DNA of 64,000 nucleotides from Acidihalobacter_A sp037381185 (GCF_037381185.1 NZ_JARRQY010000010.1:1-64000), one strand, 5' to 3'. Positions 1 to 8,337 are shown, counted from the first letter of the stretch. Notes: generated by a model from the letters alone, not told the origin. Program-made: numbers and translations.

Positions 1-138
1 CGCCAGGAAAAGGTTCTGTTCATGGGGAAAGACGTCAATTTGGTCATTACCCCTCTGGACCCAGGTTCGTATGACTACTTCGACGACTTCGCACCGGGCG
101 TGAACGGGAAGATCGTTGCTAAACCCGGGAAGGAATGA
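1..138 (+). CDS. Cupredoxin-like protein, C-terminal 45 residues only
   Basis: The window opens inside a gene read in frame 1 and ending at the TGA at 136-138. The visible tail contains a PLDPGSYDYFDDF segment and ends GKIVAKPGKE. That resembles the last strands of small periplasmic cupredoxin-domain proteins, which often precede FTR1-type iron permeases. The next readable start, 3 bp on, is indeed FTR1-like, which supports an iron-uptake context. Most of the domain, including most possible metal ligands, lies off the left edge. The assignment is therefore to the family only. Confidence 0.5.
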   Translation, partial: RQEKVLFMGKDVNLVITPLDPGSYDYFDDFAPGVNGKIVAKPGKE

Positions 139-141
139 AGT

Positions 142-231
142 ATGGGCCAAGTTATTTTCGTTGTTTGTCGCGAAAGCATCGAAGCGCTGCTGGCTATCTC
201 GGAGATTCTAAAAAGGCGCTGTCCCTGCTGA
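142..231 (+). pseudogene. FTR1-family iron permease, N-terminal remnant
   Basis: Translation from the ATG at 142 gives MGQVIFVVCRESIEALLAIS, a good match to the first transmembrane segment of FTR1/EfeU high-affinity iron permeases, including the RES-EALL signature (the glutamate belongs to the REXXE iron motif). The frame ends after 29 residues at the TGA at 229-231, while the family normally has about 270 residues. No further permease sequence was found downstream in any frame. The gene was therefore cut by a deletion that joined its first codons to an unrelated coding sequence. With the cupredoxin tail upstream it marks a lost iron importer. Confidence 0.6.
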
Positions 232-657
232 TCAATGCCATGCTCGAGAGCATCTACAAGACACGCGACTGGCGCATCGCTCAGGTCAGCGGTCTGAACA
301 AGCAGACTCTGGGGCAATACCTGCCGCAGAACCAGCAGTACCCCTACAGCAAGGCGTCGTGGGCGGCCATCGGCGCAACCATCGATACCTACGCACAGCT
401 GATCGGCGCAGACCGGCAACCCAATATAGCGACTATCGCGCACGCGAAAAATGCCGATAGCGGTCTGCTCGCGGTCCAGAAAGCGCTGGCGATGACGCAG
501 CAAGCTTATCGCGATACGCCGCCTGGACGGGCGTTCCAGCTTTGAGGAAATGATTCCGCTGTTCCAGGGCCTGCAGGACATGCAGAAGGCGTTCTATCGG
601 CATCTGGTCGGCAGTGTCGGCGTTACCGCCAACATCCTCGACGCCGACGCCGACTAG
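205..657 (+). pseudogene. Broken unknown gene, readable in two frames
   Basis: A protein-like reading runs in frame 3 from about 205 to 510 (it includes DWRIAQVSGLNKQTLGQYLP and YPYSKASWAAIGATIDTYA). It continues in frame 1 from about 505 to the TAG at 655-657 (FEEMIPLFQGLQDMQKAFYR, then VGVTANILDADAD). Both halves have natural composition and few shadow-like residues, and they overlap in a way that fits one indel near 505-545. There is no plausible start: the 5' side runs straight out of the FTR1 remnant. I do not recognise the family. It is best read as the C-terminal part of a soluble helical protein fused to the FTR1 start by a deletion and then frameshifted. Confidence 0.45.
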
Positions 658-675
658 GGAATCTCTGATCGAAAC

Positions 676-807
676 ATGAACGACGATCTGCCAGCCCGCT
701 CTCCGAGATTCGAGCAGAGGCTCCCTAGCGTGCATGCGGTTTGGCGCAGAGAGCGTCGGCGTTCGGTGTCCATGCACGGCCGAACGGTTTCGGACGCAAG
801 CGGATAA
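676..807 (+). CDS. Possible 43-residue leader peptide or N-terminal remnant
   Basis: An ATG at 676 opens a 43-codon arginine-rich frame that ends at the TAA at 805-807, directly abutting the GTG at 808 of the next gene and in the same frame. It could be a translationally coupled small peptide, an ancestral N-terminal extension separated by the stop, or chance. No ribosome-binding site stands out and the peptide resembles no family known to me. Confidence 0.2.
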   Translation: MNDDLPARSPRFEQRLPSVHAVWRRERRRSVSMHGRTVSDASG

Positions 808-1722
808 GTGCCGATGCACTCGCCATTGCACGCATTGTTGGACGGAGGAGAGCGGCTTTTCTGGGGGTACCTCCTGGCCAGTGCCGCCATCGCTCTGCTG
901 CTGTCGCTGCACAGGGGACAGAGGCTTACGTTAGCACGGGCAAAGGCCTATTTCTGGAGCGCCGATGCGCAGCTCGATTACCGCTATTTTCTGTTCAACT
1001 GGCTGATCAAGGCGCTGCTGATCGCTCTGTTCGTCGTTTCCGCGCAGAGCATCGCCCTGTGGACGCTGGATGTCCTGAATGCGTACGCCGAACCTCCGTT
1101 CCTGCCATGGCGTTATCGCCATATTGTGTTGGCCTACACGCTGACTTTGTTCGTCGCGGGAGATCTCAGCCGTTACTGGCTGCACCGCCTGATGCATGCC
1201 AATCGCTGGCTGTGGCAGTTTCACAAGGTTCACCACAGCGCGGAAAGCCTCAACCCGTTTACCTACTATCGCCTGCATCCGGTGGAGAATATGCTGTTCG
1301 CGTTGCGTCATGCCATGGTCGTCGGCGCGGTGACGGGCGGCTTTGTCTTCTGTTTCGGAGCATGCCTGGATCTCTATCCCATCCTGGGCAGCAATCTGTT
1401 CATCGTCGCCCTGTTCGCATTCACCAGTAATCTTCGGCACAGCCATATTCGCCTCGGTTACGGCCGGTGGCTCGAGTATCTGCTCGTTTCGCCTGCGCAG
1501 CATCAGGCCCATCACGACCTGCGGCACATGCGGCGCAGCTTCGGCAGTGCGCTGGCGCTGTGGGACTGGCTGTTCGGTACGTTGACGCTCTCGCGCAACG
1601 TCGAGCGTACGCATCGATTCGGGCTCGGCCGCAATCAGCGGGAGCGCTACGACAGCGTGACGAAGCTCATCGTCAGGCCCTTTCAGGACATTCGGACACG
1701 TATGCGGCGGACGGTCTCATGA
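808..1722 (+). CDS. Fatty acid hydroxylase/sterol desaturase-family membrane protein
   Basis: Integral membrane di-iron oxygenase of the fatty acid hydroxylase superfamily, 304 residues from the GTG at 808 (an ATG at 814 is an alternative). The diagnostic histidine boxes are present in order: HRLMH near residue 130, HKVHH near 142 and HQAHH near 231. They lie between hydrophobic segments at about residues 18-35, 65-90, 105-122 and 170-205. The family hydroxylates or desaturates lipids, sterols or carotenoids using O2 and an electron donor; the substrate cannot be read from sequence. The stop overlaps the start of the di-heme peroxidase gene by 4 bp (ATGA), so the two are translationally coupled and probably act in one redox process. 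Confidence 0.8.
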   Translation: MPMHSPLHALLDGGERLFWGYLLASAAIALLLSLHRGQRLTLARAKAYFWSADAQLDYRYFLFNWLIKALLIALFVVSAQSIALWTLDVLNAYAEPPFLPWRYRHIVLAYTLTLFVAGDLSRYWLHRLMHANRWLWQFHKVHHSAESLNPFTYYRLHPVENMLFALRHAMVVGAVTGGFVFCFGACLDLYPILGSNLFIVALFAFTSNLRHSHIRLGYGRWLEYLLVSPAQHQAHHDLRHMRRSFGSALALWDWLFGTLTLSRNVERTHRFGLGRNQRERYDSVTKLIVRPFQDIRTRMRRTVS

Positions 1723-2936
1723 GGAAGTATCTGTTTTTGTTGTTGCTGGCGCAGTTCGGTGCGCAGGCCATGGCTGGGGAAGCTGCCTCCGAGGCCGAGT
1801 TGGGCAAGATGCTGTTCTTCGATCCTTCGTTTTCCGTCAATCGCACGATGTCCTGCGCGACCTGCCACGATCCCGGCAAGGGCTTGGCGGATCACCGCAG
1901 CAATTTCGGAGAAGGGATGGTATCTCTAGGAGATGACGGGCATTCGCTCGGCAATCGCAATGCCCCGACCGCAAGCTATGCCAATACGATTCCAAGGTTC
2001 CACTACGACGCCAAGCAGAAGGAATACGTCGGCGGGCAGTTCCTCGACGGCCGGGCGGCAACGCTGGCGGAGCAGGCGATGCAGCCGCCCCTCAATCCGC
2101 TCGAAATGGCCATGGCGAGTCCGGCGGAAGTGGTCAAACGTCTGCGGGAAAACCCCATCTACAGAAAACTGTTCGTCCGGCTCTACGGAGAGCACGTTTT
2201 CGACAGGCCGACGAACCCGAGTGCCGTGCTTCCCGCTTATGCGGCTTTCGGCAAGGCCATACAGGCGTTCGAGAGAACCGATGCCTTTTCGAGTTACGAC
2301 AGCAAATACGATCGCTATCTGAAAGGCGAATACCAATTGACGGTGCTGGAGGATTTGGGACGGACCTTGTTCTTCTCCAACAACAACGTCAATTGCGCCT
2401 CTTGCCACAGGCTAAGGCGCGAGGACGGTACGCATGAGCCGTTCAGCAACTTTCGCTATCGGAACATCGGCGTTCCGTCGAATCCGAAGCTGCTGGCGCT
2501 GGGGAATCTGAAAAAAGGCTATATCGACCACGGACTGCTGGAGAATCCCGCGGTCGCCGATCCGAAGTACGACGGCAAGTTCAGGGTGCCGACGCTGCGC
2601 AACGTTGCGGTCACCGGCCCCTACATGCACAACGGCGTGTTCACGGATCTGCGCACAGTGCTATTGTTCTACGATCACTACAACAACCCTAAGCGCAGAA
2701 TCAACCCGGAAACCGGCAAACCCTGGCGTGCACCCGAAGTGCCGCGTACCGTCGACAGGGAAGAACTCATGGCGCATGCGCTTTCCGACCGCAAGATCGA
2801 AGCGCTGGCGGCATTCCTGAAACTGCTGACCGACAAACGCTACGAGCCATTGCTCAAGCAACGGACGCACGAATGCACGGGCGGAGTGAAATGTCAGAGG
2901 CACGACACGGCGCGCGCGGGTGGGGCGTCGAGGTAG
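1719..2936 (+). CDS. Periplasmic di-heme cytochrome c peroxidase/MauG-family protein
   Basis: 405 residues from the ATG at 1719, with a Sec signal peptide (MRKYLFLLLLAQFGAQAMA). Two haem c attachment motifs are visible: CATCH at residues 46-50 and CASCH at 226-230. This spacing is that of bacterial di-haem peroxidases (CCP/MauG superfamily), which reduce H2O2 or carry out MauG-like oxidations in the periplasm. RVPTLRNVAVTGPYMHNG is the conserved C-terminal region carrying a methionine/histidine ligand segment. Homology seems to end at about residue 381 (KRYEPLLKQ). The last 24 residues run toward a decayed IS3 element and look like read-through after the original stop was lost. The gene overlaps the hydroxylase-type gene by 4 bp. 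Confidence 0.85.
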   Translation: MRKYLFLLLLAQFGAQAMAGEAASEAELGKMLFFDPSFSVNRTMSCATCHDPGKGLADHRSNFGEGMVSLGDDGHSLGNRNAPTASYANTIPRFHYDAKQKEYVGGQFLDGRAATLAEQAMQPPLNPLEMAMASPAEVVKRLRENPIYRKLFVRLYGEHVFDRPTNPSAVLPAYAAFGKAIQAFERTDAFSSYDSKYDRYLKGEYQLTVLEDLGRTLFFSNNNVNCASCHRLRREDGTHEPFSNFRYRNIGVPSNPKLLALGNLKKGYIDHGLLENPAVADPKYDGKFRVPTLRNVAVTGPYMHNGVFTDLRTVLLFYDHYNNPKRRINPETGKPWRAPEVPRTVDREELMAHALSDRKIEALAAFLKLLTDKRYEPLLKQRTHECTGGVKCQRHDTARAGGASR

Positions 2937-2954
2937 GGCTGCAACTCGGGGCGG

Positions 2955-3485
2955 TGCCTCGCCCAAGCGCTCGGTGTAGCGGAGGCTCACATATTGCGAG
3001 CCTCTGTCGGAGTGATCAATGATGGGGTGGGAGTCGTGAGGCCGACGCGCATAGAGCGCCTGTTCCAGTGCATCGAGCACGAAGTCGGTGGTCATGGCGG
3101 TGCTCACGCGCCAGCCCACGATGCGCCGCGCAAAAACGTCGATGACGAAGGCGACATACACCCGCCCCGCCAGGTCGAGACATAGATGAAATCCGAGACT
3201 TAGAGCTGATTGGGCCGCTATGCCGTGAACCGGCGCATCAGGCGTTCTACCGTGCAGCGGACGACGGCAACACCCTCACGGCGCAACGGCTTCCAGACCT
3301 TGTCGGCGCCATACACGCACAGGTTGGCCTGCCAGAGACGTTCGATCTGCGGCATCAGCAATTTATCGCGCTGAGCGCGAGCGCTGCGTCGATCAGGGTT
3401 GCGCTGCCTCGCGGCATGACGCCGATAGGCCGACGGGGCGATCTGCAACACGCGGTAGATCGGCTCGACGGTGATTTTGCATTCA
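2955..3485 (-). mobile_element. Decayed IS3-family element, transposase orfB fragments
   Basis: On the minus strand, 3485-3218 encodes the N-terminal part of an IS3 orfB (EPIYRVLQIAPSAYRRHAA, then VYGADKVWKPLRREGVAVV and CTVERLMRR). A sharp jump follows to RPNQL-stop-VSDFIYVSTW, where TGG of the usual NQLWVSDFTY motif has become TAG. The integrase core continues (YVAFVIDVFARRIVGWRVS, then DHSDRGSQYVS) to ERLGEA near 2960. About 40-50 codons are missing between RRF and RPNQL, the DDE C-terminus and orfA are absent, and I see no terminal inverted repeats. The element is dead. It abuts the peroxidase gene and probably caused its altered C-terminus. Confidence 0.8.
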
Positions 3486-3630
3486 GATCGAGGCTGTCAG
3501 TTCACCAATGGCGACTATCAGCGTTTTCTGCGCCAGAACGCGCGGATCAGCAGCATGAGTGCTGTAGGTCATTGCGGGGACTCGTCCTCTGCCTTTGTCG
3601 TTTTCTTCATCGTTGGATGAAGATCGGGAT

Positions 3631-4290
3631 TCAGCGCGCCCGGCGCAGGGTCAGGTTGATCCTGCAGGTGCCGGTCAGCGGGTGCTCGCCCTCGGGCAGC
3701 GGTGCGATGCCGTGGAAGTTCAGGCGGGCGGACCCGCCCCAGACGATGACGTCGCCGCTTTGCACCACGATGCGGCGGGGGCGTTCGTTACGTTTCGATC
3801 CGCCGAACAGGAAAGTGGCGGATAGTCCCAGCGAGACGGACACGATCGGCGCCGAGAAGTCCTGCTCGTCCCTGTCCTGATGCAGTGACATTTTGGCGCC
3901 GGGCGCATAGCGGTTGATCAGGCAGGCGTCCGGTTCGAAGTCGGCATGGCCGGCCGCTGCCGCGGCGCGGCGGGCGAGCGTTGCGATGACGCCGGGTATG
4001 GGCGGCCATGGACGGCCGGTGTCGGGGTCGGTGGTCTCGTAGCGGTAGCCACGGTGATCGGTAACCCAGCCGTAGCGGCCGCAGTTGCTCATGGCCGCCG
4101 ACATGCGGTGCCCTCCGGGGGTGATCATGTGGCGCGGCGGCGCTTGTGCGTATACGCCGGTAATCGCCTCCATCAACTGCGTGGCTTCCGCAGCGGCGAA
4201 TCCGTGCAGCAACACGGCGCCTTCGCAGATGGTCGTTGAACCCGTATCCGCGAACAGATCGCCTGTTGCTGCATCGGGAATTCTGCTCAC
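3631..4290 (-). CDS. alkB: AlkB-type Fe(II)/2-oxoglutarate DNA repair dioxygenase
   Basis: 219 residues from a GTG at 4290 (VSRIPDAATGDLF), close to the 216 residues of E. coli AlkB. It directly reverses 1-methyladenine and 3-methylcytosine by oxidative demethylation. The jelly-roll dioxygenase motifs are intact: LHQDRDEQDF supplies the first His and the Asp iron ligands, NFHGI the second His, and RINLTLR the arginines that bind 2-oxoglutarate. The AlkB substrate-loop region SNCGRYGWVTD is also visible. It starts 19 bp downstream of the ada stop on the same strand, so the two form an adaptive-response operon as in E. coli. An earlier in-frame start would run back into ada and was not chosen. 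Confidence 0.92.
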   Translation of the reverse strand: MSRIPDAATGDLFADTGSTTICEGAVLLHGFAAAEATQLMEAITGVYAQAPPRHMITPGGHRMSAAMSNCGRYGWVTDHRGYRYETTDPDTGRPWPPIPGVIATLARRAAAAAGHADFEPDACLINRYAPGAKMSLHQDRDEQDFSAPIVSVSLGLSATFLFGGSKRNERPRRIVVQSGDVIVWGGSARLNFHGIAPLPEGEHPLTGTCRINLTLRRAR

Positions 4291-4309
4291 GTCCGTTGCT
4301 CTGCGCCCA

Positions 4310-5401
4310 TTATTCGGAGGCTTCGCGTTCGAGCAGCGCCTGCTTGCGTTCCACACCCCAGCGATAGCCGGACAGCGAGCCGTCCGTGCGTATGACGCGG
4401 TGGCAGGGGATGGCGACGGCGAGCGGGTTGGCTGCACAGGCGCGGGCAACGGCGCGGGTGGCGGCCGGTTGGCCGATGCGTCTGGCGATGTCGGCGTAGT
4501 TCGCGGTCGAGCCGGATGGAATCTCGCGCAGGGCCTGCCACACGCGTTGCTGGAAGGCGGTGCCGCGGATGTCGAGAGGCAGCTCGAGGCCGCGCTCGGG
4601 AGCCTGCAGGAAGCCGATGACCTCGGCGATCGAGCGCTCGAAGTCCGCATCCCCGCCGATCAGTTGAGCCTTGGGAAAACGCTGCTGCAGCTCGCGCAGC
4701 AACACATCGGGCTCGTCGCCCAGGGAAATCGCGCAGACGCCCTTGTCCGTGGCCGCGACCAGCACCGTGCCTAGCCAGCATTCGCCGAGCGCGAAACGGA
4801 TGCCGAGGCCGGTGCCGCCGTCGCGGTACGCAGTAGGTGTCATGCCGAGCAGTGCGGGGGCGGCTTCGTAGAAGCGGCCGCTGGAGTTGAAGCCGGCGTC
4901 GTACAGCGCTTCGGTGACGCTGGAACCTTGCGCCAGCGCCCTGCGGGCACGACCGCCGCGATGGGCCGCCGCGTAGGCGCGCGGCGTGATGCCGGTCAGT
5001 TCCTTGAAAACGCGTTGGAAATGGAAGCGGCTCATGCCGACTGCGCCGGCCAGCGCATCGACGCCGGGCGGGGTGTCGGCCGTTTCGATCATGCGGCAGG
5101 CGGCGGTGATCGCTGCGGCATGCCGTTCGGTCAGCGTGGCCTGGTCGGGACGGCAGCGCTTGCAGGCGCGAAAGCCGGCCTGCTCGGCCTCGCCGCAGGT
5201 GTCGTAGAAACGGACGTTCTCGCGGCGCGGTCGGCGCGAGGCGCAGGACGGACGGCAGTATACGCCGGTGCTGACGACGGCGTAGTAGAAGCTGCCGTCG
5301 GCGCTGCGGTCGCGGGTCAGGACGGCCTGCCAGCGCTGCTCTTCGTCCGGCTGGACGGCGCTTTGTCGTTCGTCGCCGGCTGTTGCCCGATTCGTGTCCA
5401 T
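4310..5401 (-). CDS. ada: Ada: methylphosphotriester/O6-methylguanine methyltransferase and activator
   Basis: 363 residues with the complete Ada architecture. The N-terminal zinc domain has ligands C49, C53, C80 and C83 (GVYCRPSC, then CKRC); one of these accepts methyl groups from phosphotriesters. An AraC-type helix-turn-helix lies at about 95-190 (GVDALAGAVGMSRFHFQRVF). The C-terminal O6-methylguanine-DNA methyltransferase domain carries the suicide cysteine in PCHRV (C333). Methylation at the N-terminal cysteine converts Ada into an activator of its own gene and of alkB, which lies immediately downstream in the same operon. About 110 bp separate it from the upstream small gene; no Ada box was convincingly identified there. 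Confidence 0.95.
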   Translation of the reverse strand: MDTNRATAGDERQSAVQPDEEQRWQAVLTRDRSADGSFYYAVVSTGVYCRPSCASRRPRRENVRFYDTCGEAEQAGFRACKRCRPDQATLTERHAAAITAACRMIETADTPPGVDALAGAVGMSRFHFQRVFKELTGITPRAYAAAHRGGRARRALAQGSSVTEALYDAGFNSSGRFYEAAPALLGMTPTAYRDGGTGLGIRFALGECWLGTVLVAATDKGVCAISLGDEPDVLLRELQQRFPKAQLIGGDADFERSIAEVIGFLQAPERGLELPLDIRGTAFQQRVWQALREIPSGSTANYADIARRIGQPAATRAVARACAANPLAVAIPCHRVIRTDGSLSGYRWGVERKQALLEREASE

Positions 5402-5511
5402 GCGTGCCTCCCGGCTCTATTCCATCACCGAAACGATATGGGAGGCAAAATAGATCGTTCGCCGAAGTTTGGCGCTCCGCATTGTGCTTTCGAATCCCGT
5501 TGCGGCGCGGA

Positions 5512-5727
5512 TCAGCTTTCCGCCTGCGTATCGTCGCTGCCGCAGCAGCTTGCGGCCGTGTGCCGCAGAGCGTCGGCAGCGCGCTGCATGAGCGCAGCCC
5601 AATCCGTGTGGCCGGCCTGGACGCAGGCTTCGGCTTCAGTGGCGAGCGCCTCGACGAGCTTGACCTGCTCCCGGCCTTGCCGGCACAGCCGCGACAGGCG
5701 CCGGCAACTGCCGTCACACGCGCGCAT
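5512..5727 (-). CDS. Small cysteine-containing hypothetical protein
   Basis: 71 residues (begins MRACDGSCRRLSRLC, ends CCGSDDTQAES) preceded by a good ribosome-binding site (GGAGG, about 9 bp before the ATG). Five or six cysteines are split between an N-terminal CxxxC-like cluster and a C-terminal CC pair, joined by an amphipathic helix. This layout suggests metal binding or a redox role, but I recognise no family. It is the first gene upstream of ada on the same strand, with a 110 bp gap, so co-transcription is possible but not shown. Confidence 0.45.
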   Translation of the reverse strand: MRACDGSCRRLSRLCRQGREQVKLVEALATEAEACVQAGHTDWAALMQRAADALRHTAASCCGSDDTQAES

Positions 5728-5833
5728 GGCGGTGGCCTCCGGTTGCGAGTTGGGTTGAAAAGCGAGGCTTCATGAATCCGAGCGTAGCATGCCGAGGTTG
5801 GGTTTGATGCCCAATAGGAACATCCTGATTTGA

Positions 5834-7151
5834 TCAGCGTGCCTCCAGCACTTCTCTCACGATCGTCCTCATTGGCAGCGTCGCGTTCAGGCGCGCCATC
5901 AGCAGGTACTGCCCGCTGATCTTGCGGTGCAGGTAGAGCACGTCCATCGGCGGAAGGCGGGTGAAATTGTCGCGCAGGCGCAGTTGCACCAGCGCGTCGC
6001 GCATGCGCTGGGGCAGATCGGAACCGGCGAAGGTGAAGGACGCGTCCCGGCGCGCGGGTTCGGCGGCTATGCGCAGGAGTTCTACAAAGGCCTGGCGATA
6101 GCGCTGCGGGTCGTCTTCGGCAAGGTAGCCGACCTGGATGGCGGCGCGGGCGACGTCGTCGTCACCGCCTTCCACGGTGGCCAGCAGCAGGTTGCGCATG
6201 GCGTCGCGGCGCGCCGGTGGGTAGATCCGGGTGGCGCCGAAGTCGAGCAGCTGCAGTTGGCCGGTAGCGGGGTTGTAGCGATAGTTGGCGAAGTTGGGAT
6301 CGGACTGCACCAGGCCCCAGCGGAAGACTTCGCGCAGGGCGAGTTCGAGAAGGGTGGCGGCGAGGCGGGTGCGCTCCGGCGTCGGTAGTTGCTCGACGGC
6401 TTCGATCGGCTGTCCGTCGAGAAACTGCATGCACAGCACTTCGGCGGTGCTGCGTTCGTTGAGCGGCAGGGGGAGTTCGAAGCGCGGGTCGTCGCCAAGG
6501 CGCTCGGCGTAGCGGAAGATGTGCGCCGCCTCGAGCAGGTAGTCGGCTTCCTCGTGCAGTTGGCGCTTGGCTTCGGTGAGCAGGGGCATGAGATCGAGTT
6601 CTTCGGGTAGCGCCCGGGTCAGGCGCAGCAGGGTGGCCATGTTGTCGACGTCGCTGTCGATGCTGCGGCGTACGCCGGGATACTGCACCTTGACCGCCAC
6701 GCGCGGGCCGTCGCGCAGCTGCGCATCGTGGACCTGGCCGATCGAGGCGGCGGCGAGCGGAGTGAAGACGAAGCGTTCGAAGTCACGGTCCCACCCAGTG
6801 CTTGCCCCAGGCGCTTTCGAGCACCTGGGCGACCTGGCCCAGCGGCATGTAGTGGGCCTTGTCGCGCAGATGGGCAAGCGCGTCGCTCAGTTCGGGCGGC
6901 AGCACGGTGCCGCCGTCCATGGAAATGAGCTGACCGAGCTTCATGGCTGCGCCGCGCATCTCGGACAGGCGGTCGCCCAGACGGCGGGCGTTGTCGGGGG
7001 TGAGCAGCAGCCGGTCGAGTCGTGGGCGCTTGCCGCTGGCGAGCTGGCGCGCGCCTTCGCTCACCATGCCGGTGGCGAGGCCGCCGGCAAGCCGGCCCAT
7101 CTTGGCGAGCCGTGCGAGGCGCGAGCTGGGCATGCGGTGTTCGTTGGACAT
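5834..7151 (-). pseudogene. ABC1/UbiB-family atypical kinase, disrupted by a 4-bp duplication
   Basis: Two minus-strand frames make one ABC1/ADCK/UbiB protein of about 438 residues. The first (7151-6783) starts MSNEHRMPSSRLARLAKMG and contains the KxGQ hallmark (AMKLGQLIS). The second continues WDRDFERF, then AAASIGQVH, VAVKVQYPGV, a DPNFANY catalytic-loop variant and LLDFGATR (the DFG metal site). The break is at 6788-6796, where a TGGG unit occurs twice in tandem. Removing one copy restores KHWDRDFERF with no other change. The family supports ubiquinone synthesis or export through an atypical ATPase/kinase. As written the product would be a 122-residue N-terminal stub. A sequencing error remains possible. 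Confidence 0.85.
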
Positions 7152-7209
7152 GGCTCTGCCTGTTGAAGAGAGGGCGCCAGCCGGAGGTTTCCGGTCGGCA
7201 CAGTATGGA

Positions 7210-7620
7210 TCAGACGCCGATTTCCTTGACCCAGAAGTCGTGCAGGTTGCAGGTGCTGGTGACGTAGACCTTGCCTTTGTAGCCCGTCGGCAGCTTGTGC
7301 TCGGACACGGGCTTGTCCCTCCAGTTGAAGGTTTTGCGGCCGAGGAATTTACCGCCTTCGAGTACGACGGTGTGGCTGACGATGTAGTGAGGTTCGCTCA
7401 TCGGGTGCGGGGTGGTGACCTTGAGCATGCCGCCCATGCTCTCGACTTCCGGGACGTGCAGTTTCTCCAGCGCGGCCCAGTGGCCGGGATCTTCGGCGGT
7501 GAAGACGAGGTTGGGCAACTGGGTGTACGGACCGCCCATCGAGGCGGCGTGGCCGACGGCGGGCAGAGCGGCGGCGGCGCCGGCGATGCCCCCGAGGGCG
7601 ATGAAATGGCGACGGTTCAT
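7210..7620 (-). CDS. Tat-exported superoxide reductase-like (desulfoferrodoxin-family) protein
   Basis: 136 residues from the ATG at 7620, preceded by GGAGA. It opens with a twin-arginine signal (MNRRHFIALGG, then AAAALPAVGHAA), so it is probably exported folded. The mature part is a class II superoxide reductase domain without the N-terminal desulforedoxin module. The mononuclear iron ligands are visible: a histidine in LEKLHVPEVE, two in HPMSEPHYI, and the Cys and His of CNLHDFW near the C-terminus. Such enzymes reduce superoxide to H2O2 without making O2. The next gene on the same strand is an exported thiol peroxidase, which suggests sequential detoxification in the periplasm. Confidence 0.82.
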   Translation of the reverse strand: MNRRHFIALGGIAGAAAALPAVGHAASMGGPYTQLPNLVFTAEDPGHWAALEKLHVPEVESMGGMLKVTTPHPMSEPHYIVSHTVVLEGGKFLGRKTFNWRDKPVSEHKLPTGYKGKVYVTSTCNLHDFWVKEIGV

Positions 7621-7726
7621 GGCGATTCTCCGAATGCGGAACGGTCGTTTGGCCTTTCCCGGGGCAACGACCGCCCATGCGACGCCGAGGTGGCGCCTGG
7701 CGGCCACACGTCCGTGTGCGGTGTCT

Positions 7727-8269
7727 TTAGCTTGAGACCTTCATCAGGCTCTGAAGTTTGATGACGATCTGTTGAGGATTCTGCGCCGGGTCGACATTCA
7801 GGTATATGGCGGCGATGTGGCCCCGAGGGTCGATGATGAAGGTATGGCGCTTGGCGAACTTCAGGATGCCGAAGATGTTGTAGAGCGATTCGTAGGCAGC
7901 GGCGACCTTGCCCTTGTCGTCGGCGAGCAGGGTGTAGTCGAGGTGGTAGGTCTCGGCGAATTTGGCGTGGTTCTTCACGCTGTCCTCGCTGACGCCGATC
8001 ACGGCGGCGCCGAGTTTTTCGATGTCGGGCACGGCGTCGCGGAAATGCTGCGCTTCGGTGGTGCAGCCGGGCGTGAAGTCCTTGGGATAGAAATACAGCA
8101 CCAGCCACTTCCCTCGGTAGTCGGCGAGGCTGACGGTTCTGCCGGTCTGATCGGGCAGGCTGAAGTCCGGCGCGGGTTGGCCGACTTCGAGGGCGGACTT
8201 GGCTGCGGCGCTGCCGGGTAGCACCAGCAGGTTGCACGATGCGAGCAACAGGCGGATGGTCTTCTGCAC
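7727..8269 (-). CDS. Exported peroxiredoxin, Bcp/AhpC-TSA family
   Basis: 180 residues from a GTG at 8269 that follows GAGGAA by about 6 bp. A longer reading to 8341 lacks a good site and would spoil the signal peptide. The N-terminus (VQKTIRLLLASCNLLVLPGSAAA) looks like a Sec signal. The body is a thioredoxin-fold peroxiredoxin: APDFSLPDQTG, then FYPKDFTPGCTTEA with the peroxidatic Cys in PGCT, then GVSEDS and TFIIDPRGHI. It reduces hydrogen or organic peroxides. It lies 107 bp upstream of the superoxide reductase-like gene, so superoxide-derived H2O2 could be removed in the same compartment. Confidence 0.85.
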   Translation of the reverse strand: MQKTIRLLLASCNLLVLPGSAAAKSALEVGQPAPDFSLPDQTGRTVSLADYRGKWLVLYFYPKDFTPGCTTEAQHFRDAVPDIEKLGAAVIGVSEDSVKNHAKFAETYHLDYTLLADDKGKVAAAYESLYNIFGILKFAKRHTFIIDPRGHIAAIYLNVDPAQNPQQIVIKLQSLMKVSS

Positions 8270-8337
8270 GAGTGATTCCTCGGGATATGCGGCAGACGTA
8301 GTGAGCGGCGGCCGCGGTGTTATTGGTGAAGTATGGA

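Noticed and set aside
3605..3622. Hairpin CTTCATC/GATGAAG just after alkB as a terminator
   Set aside because: There is no T-tract on the correct side for either strand and the stem is AT-rich and short.
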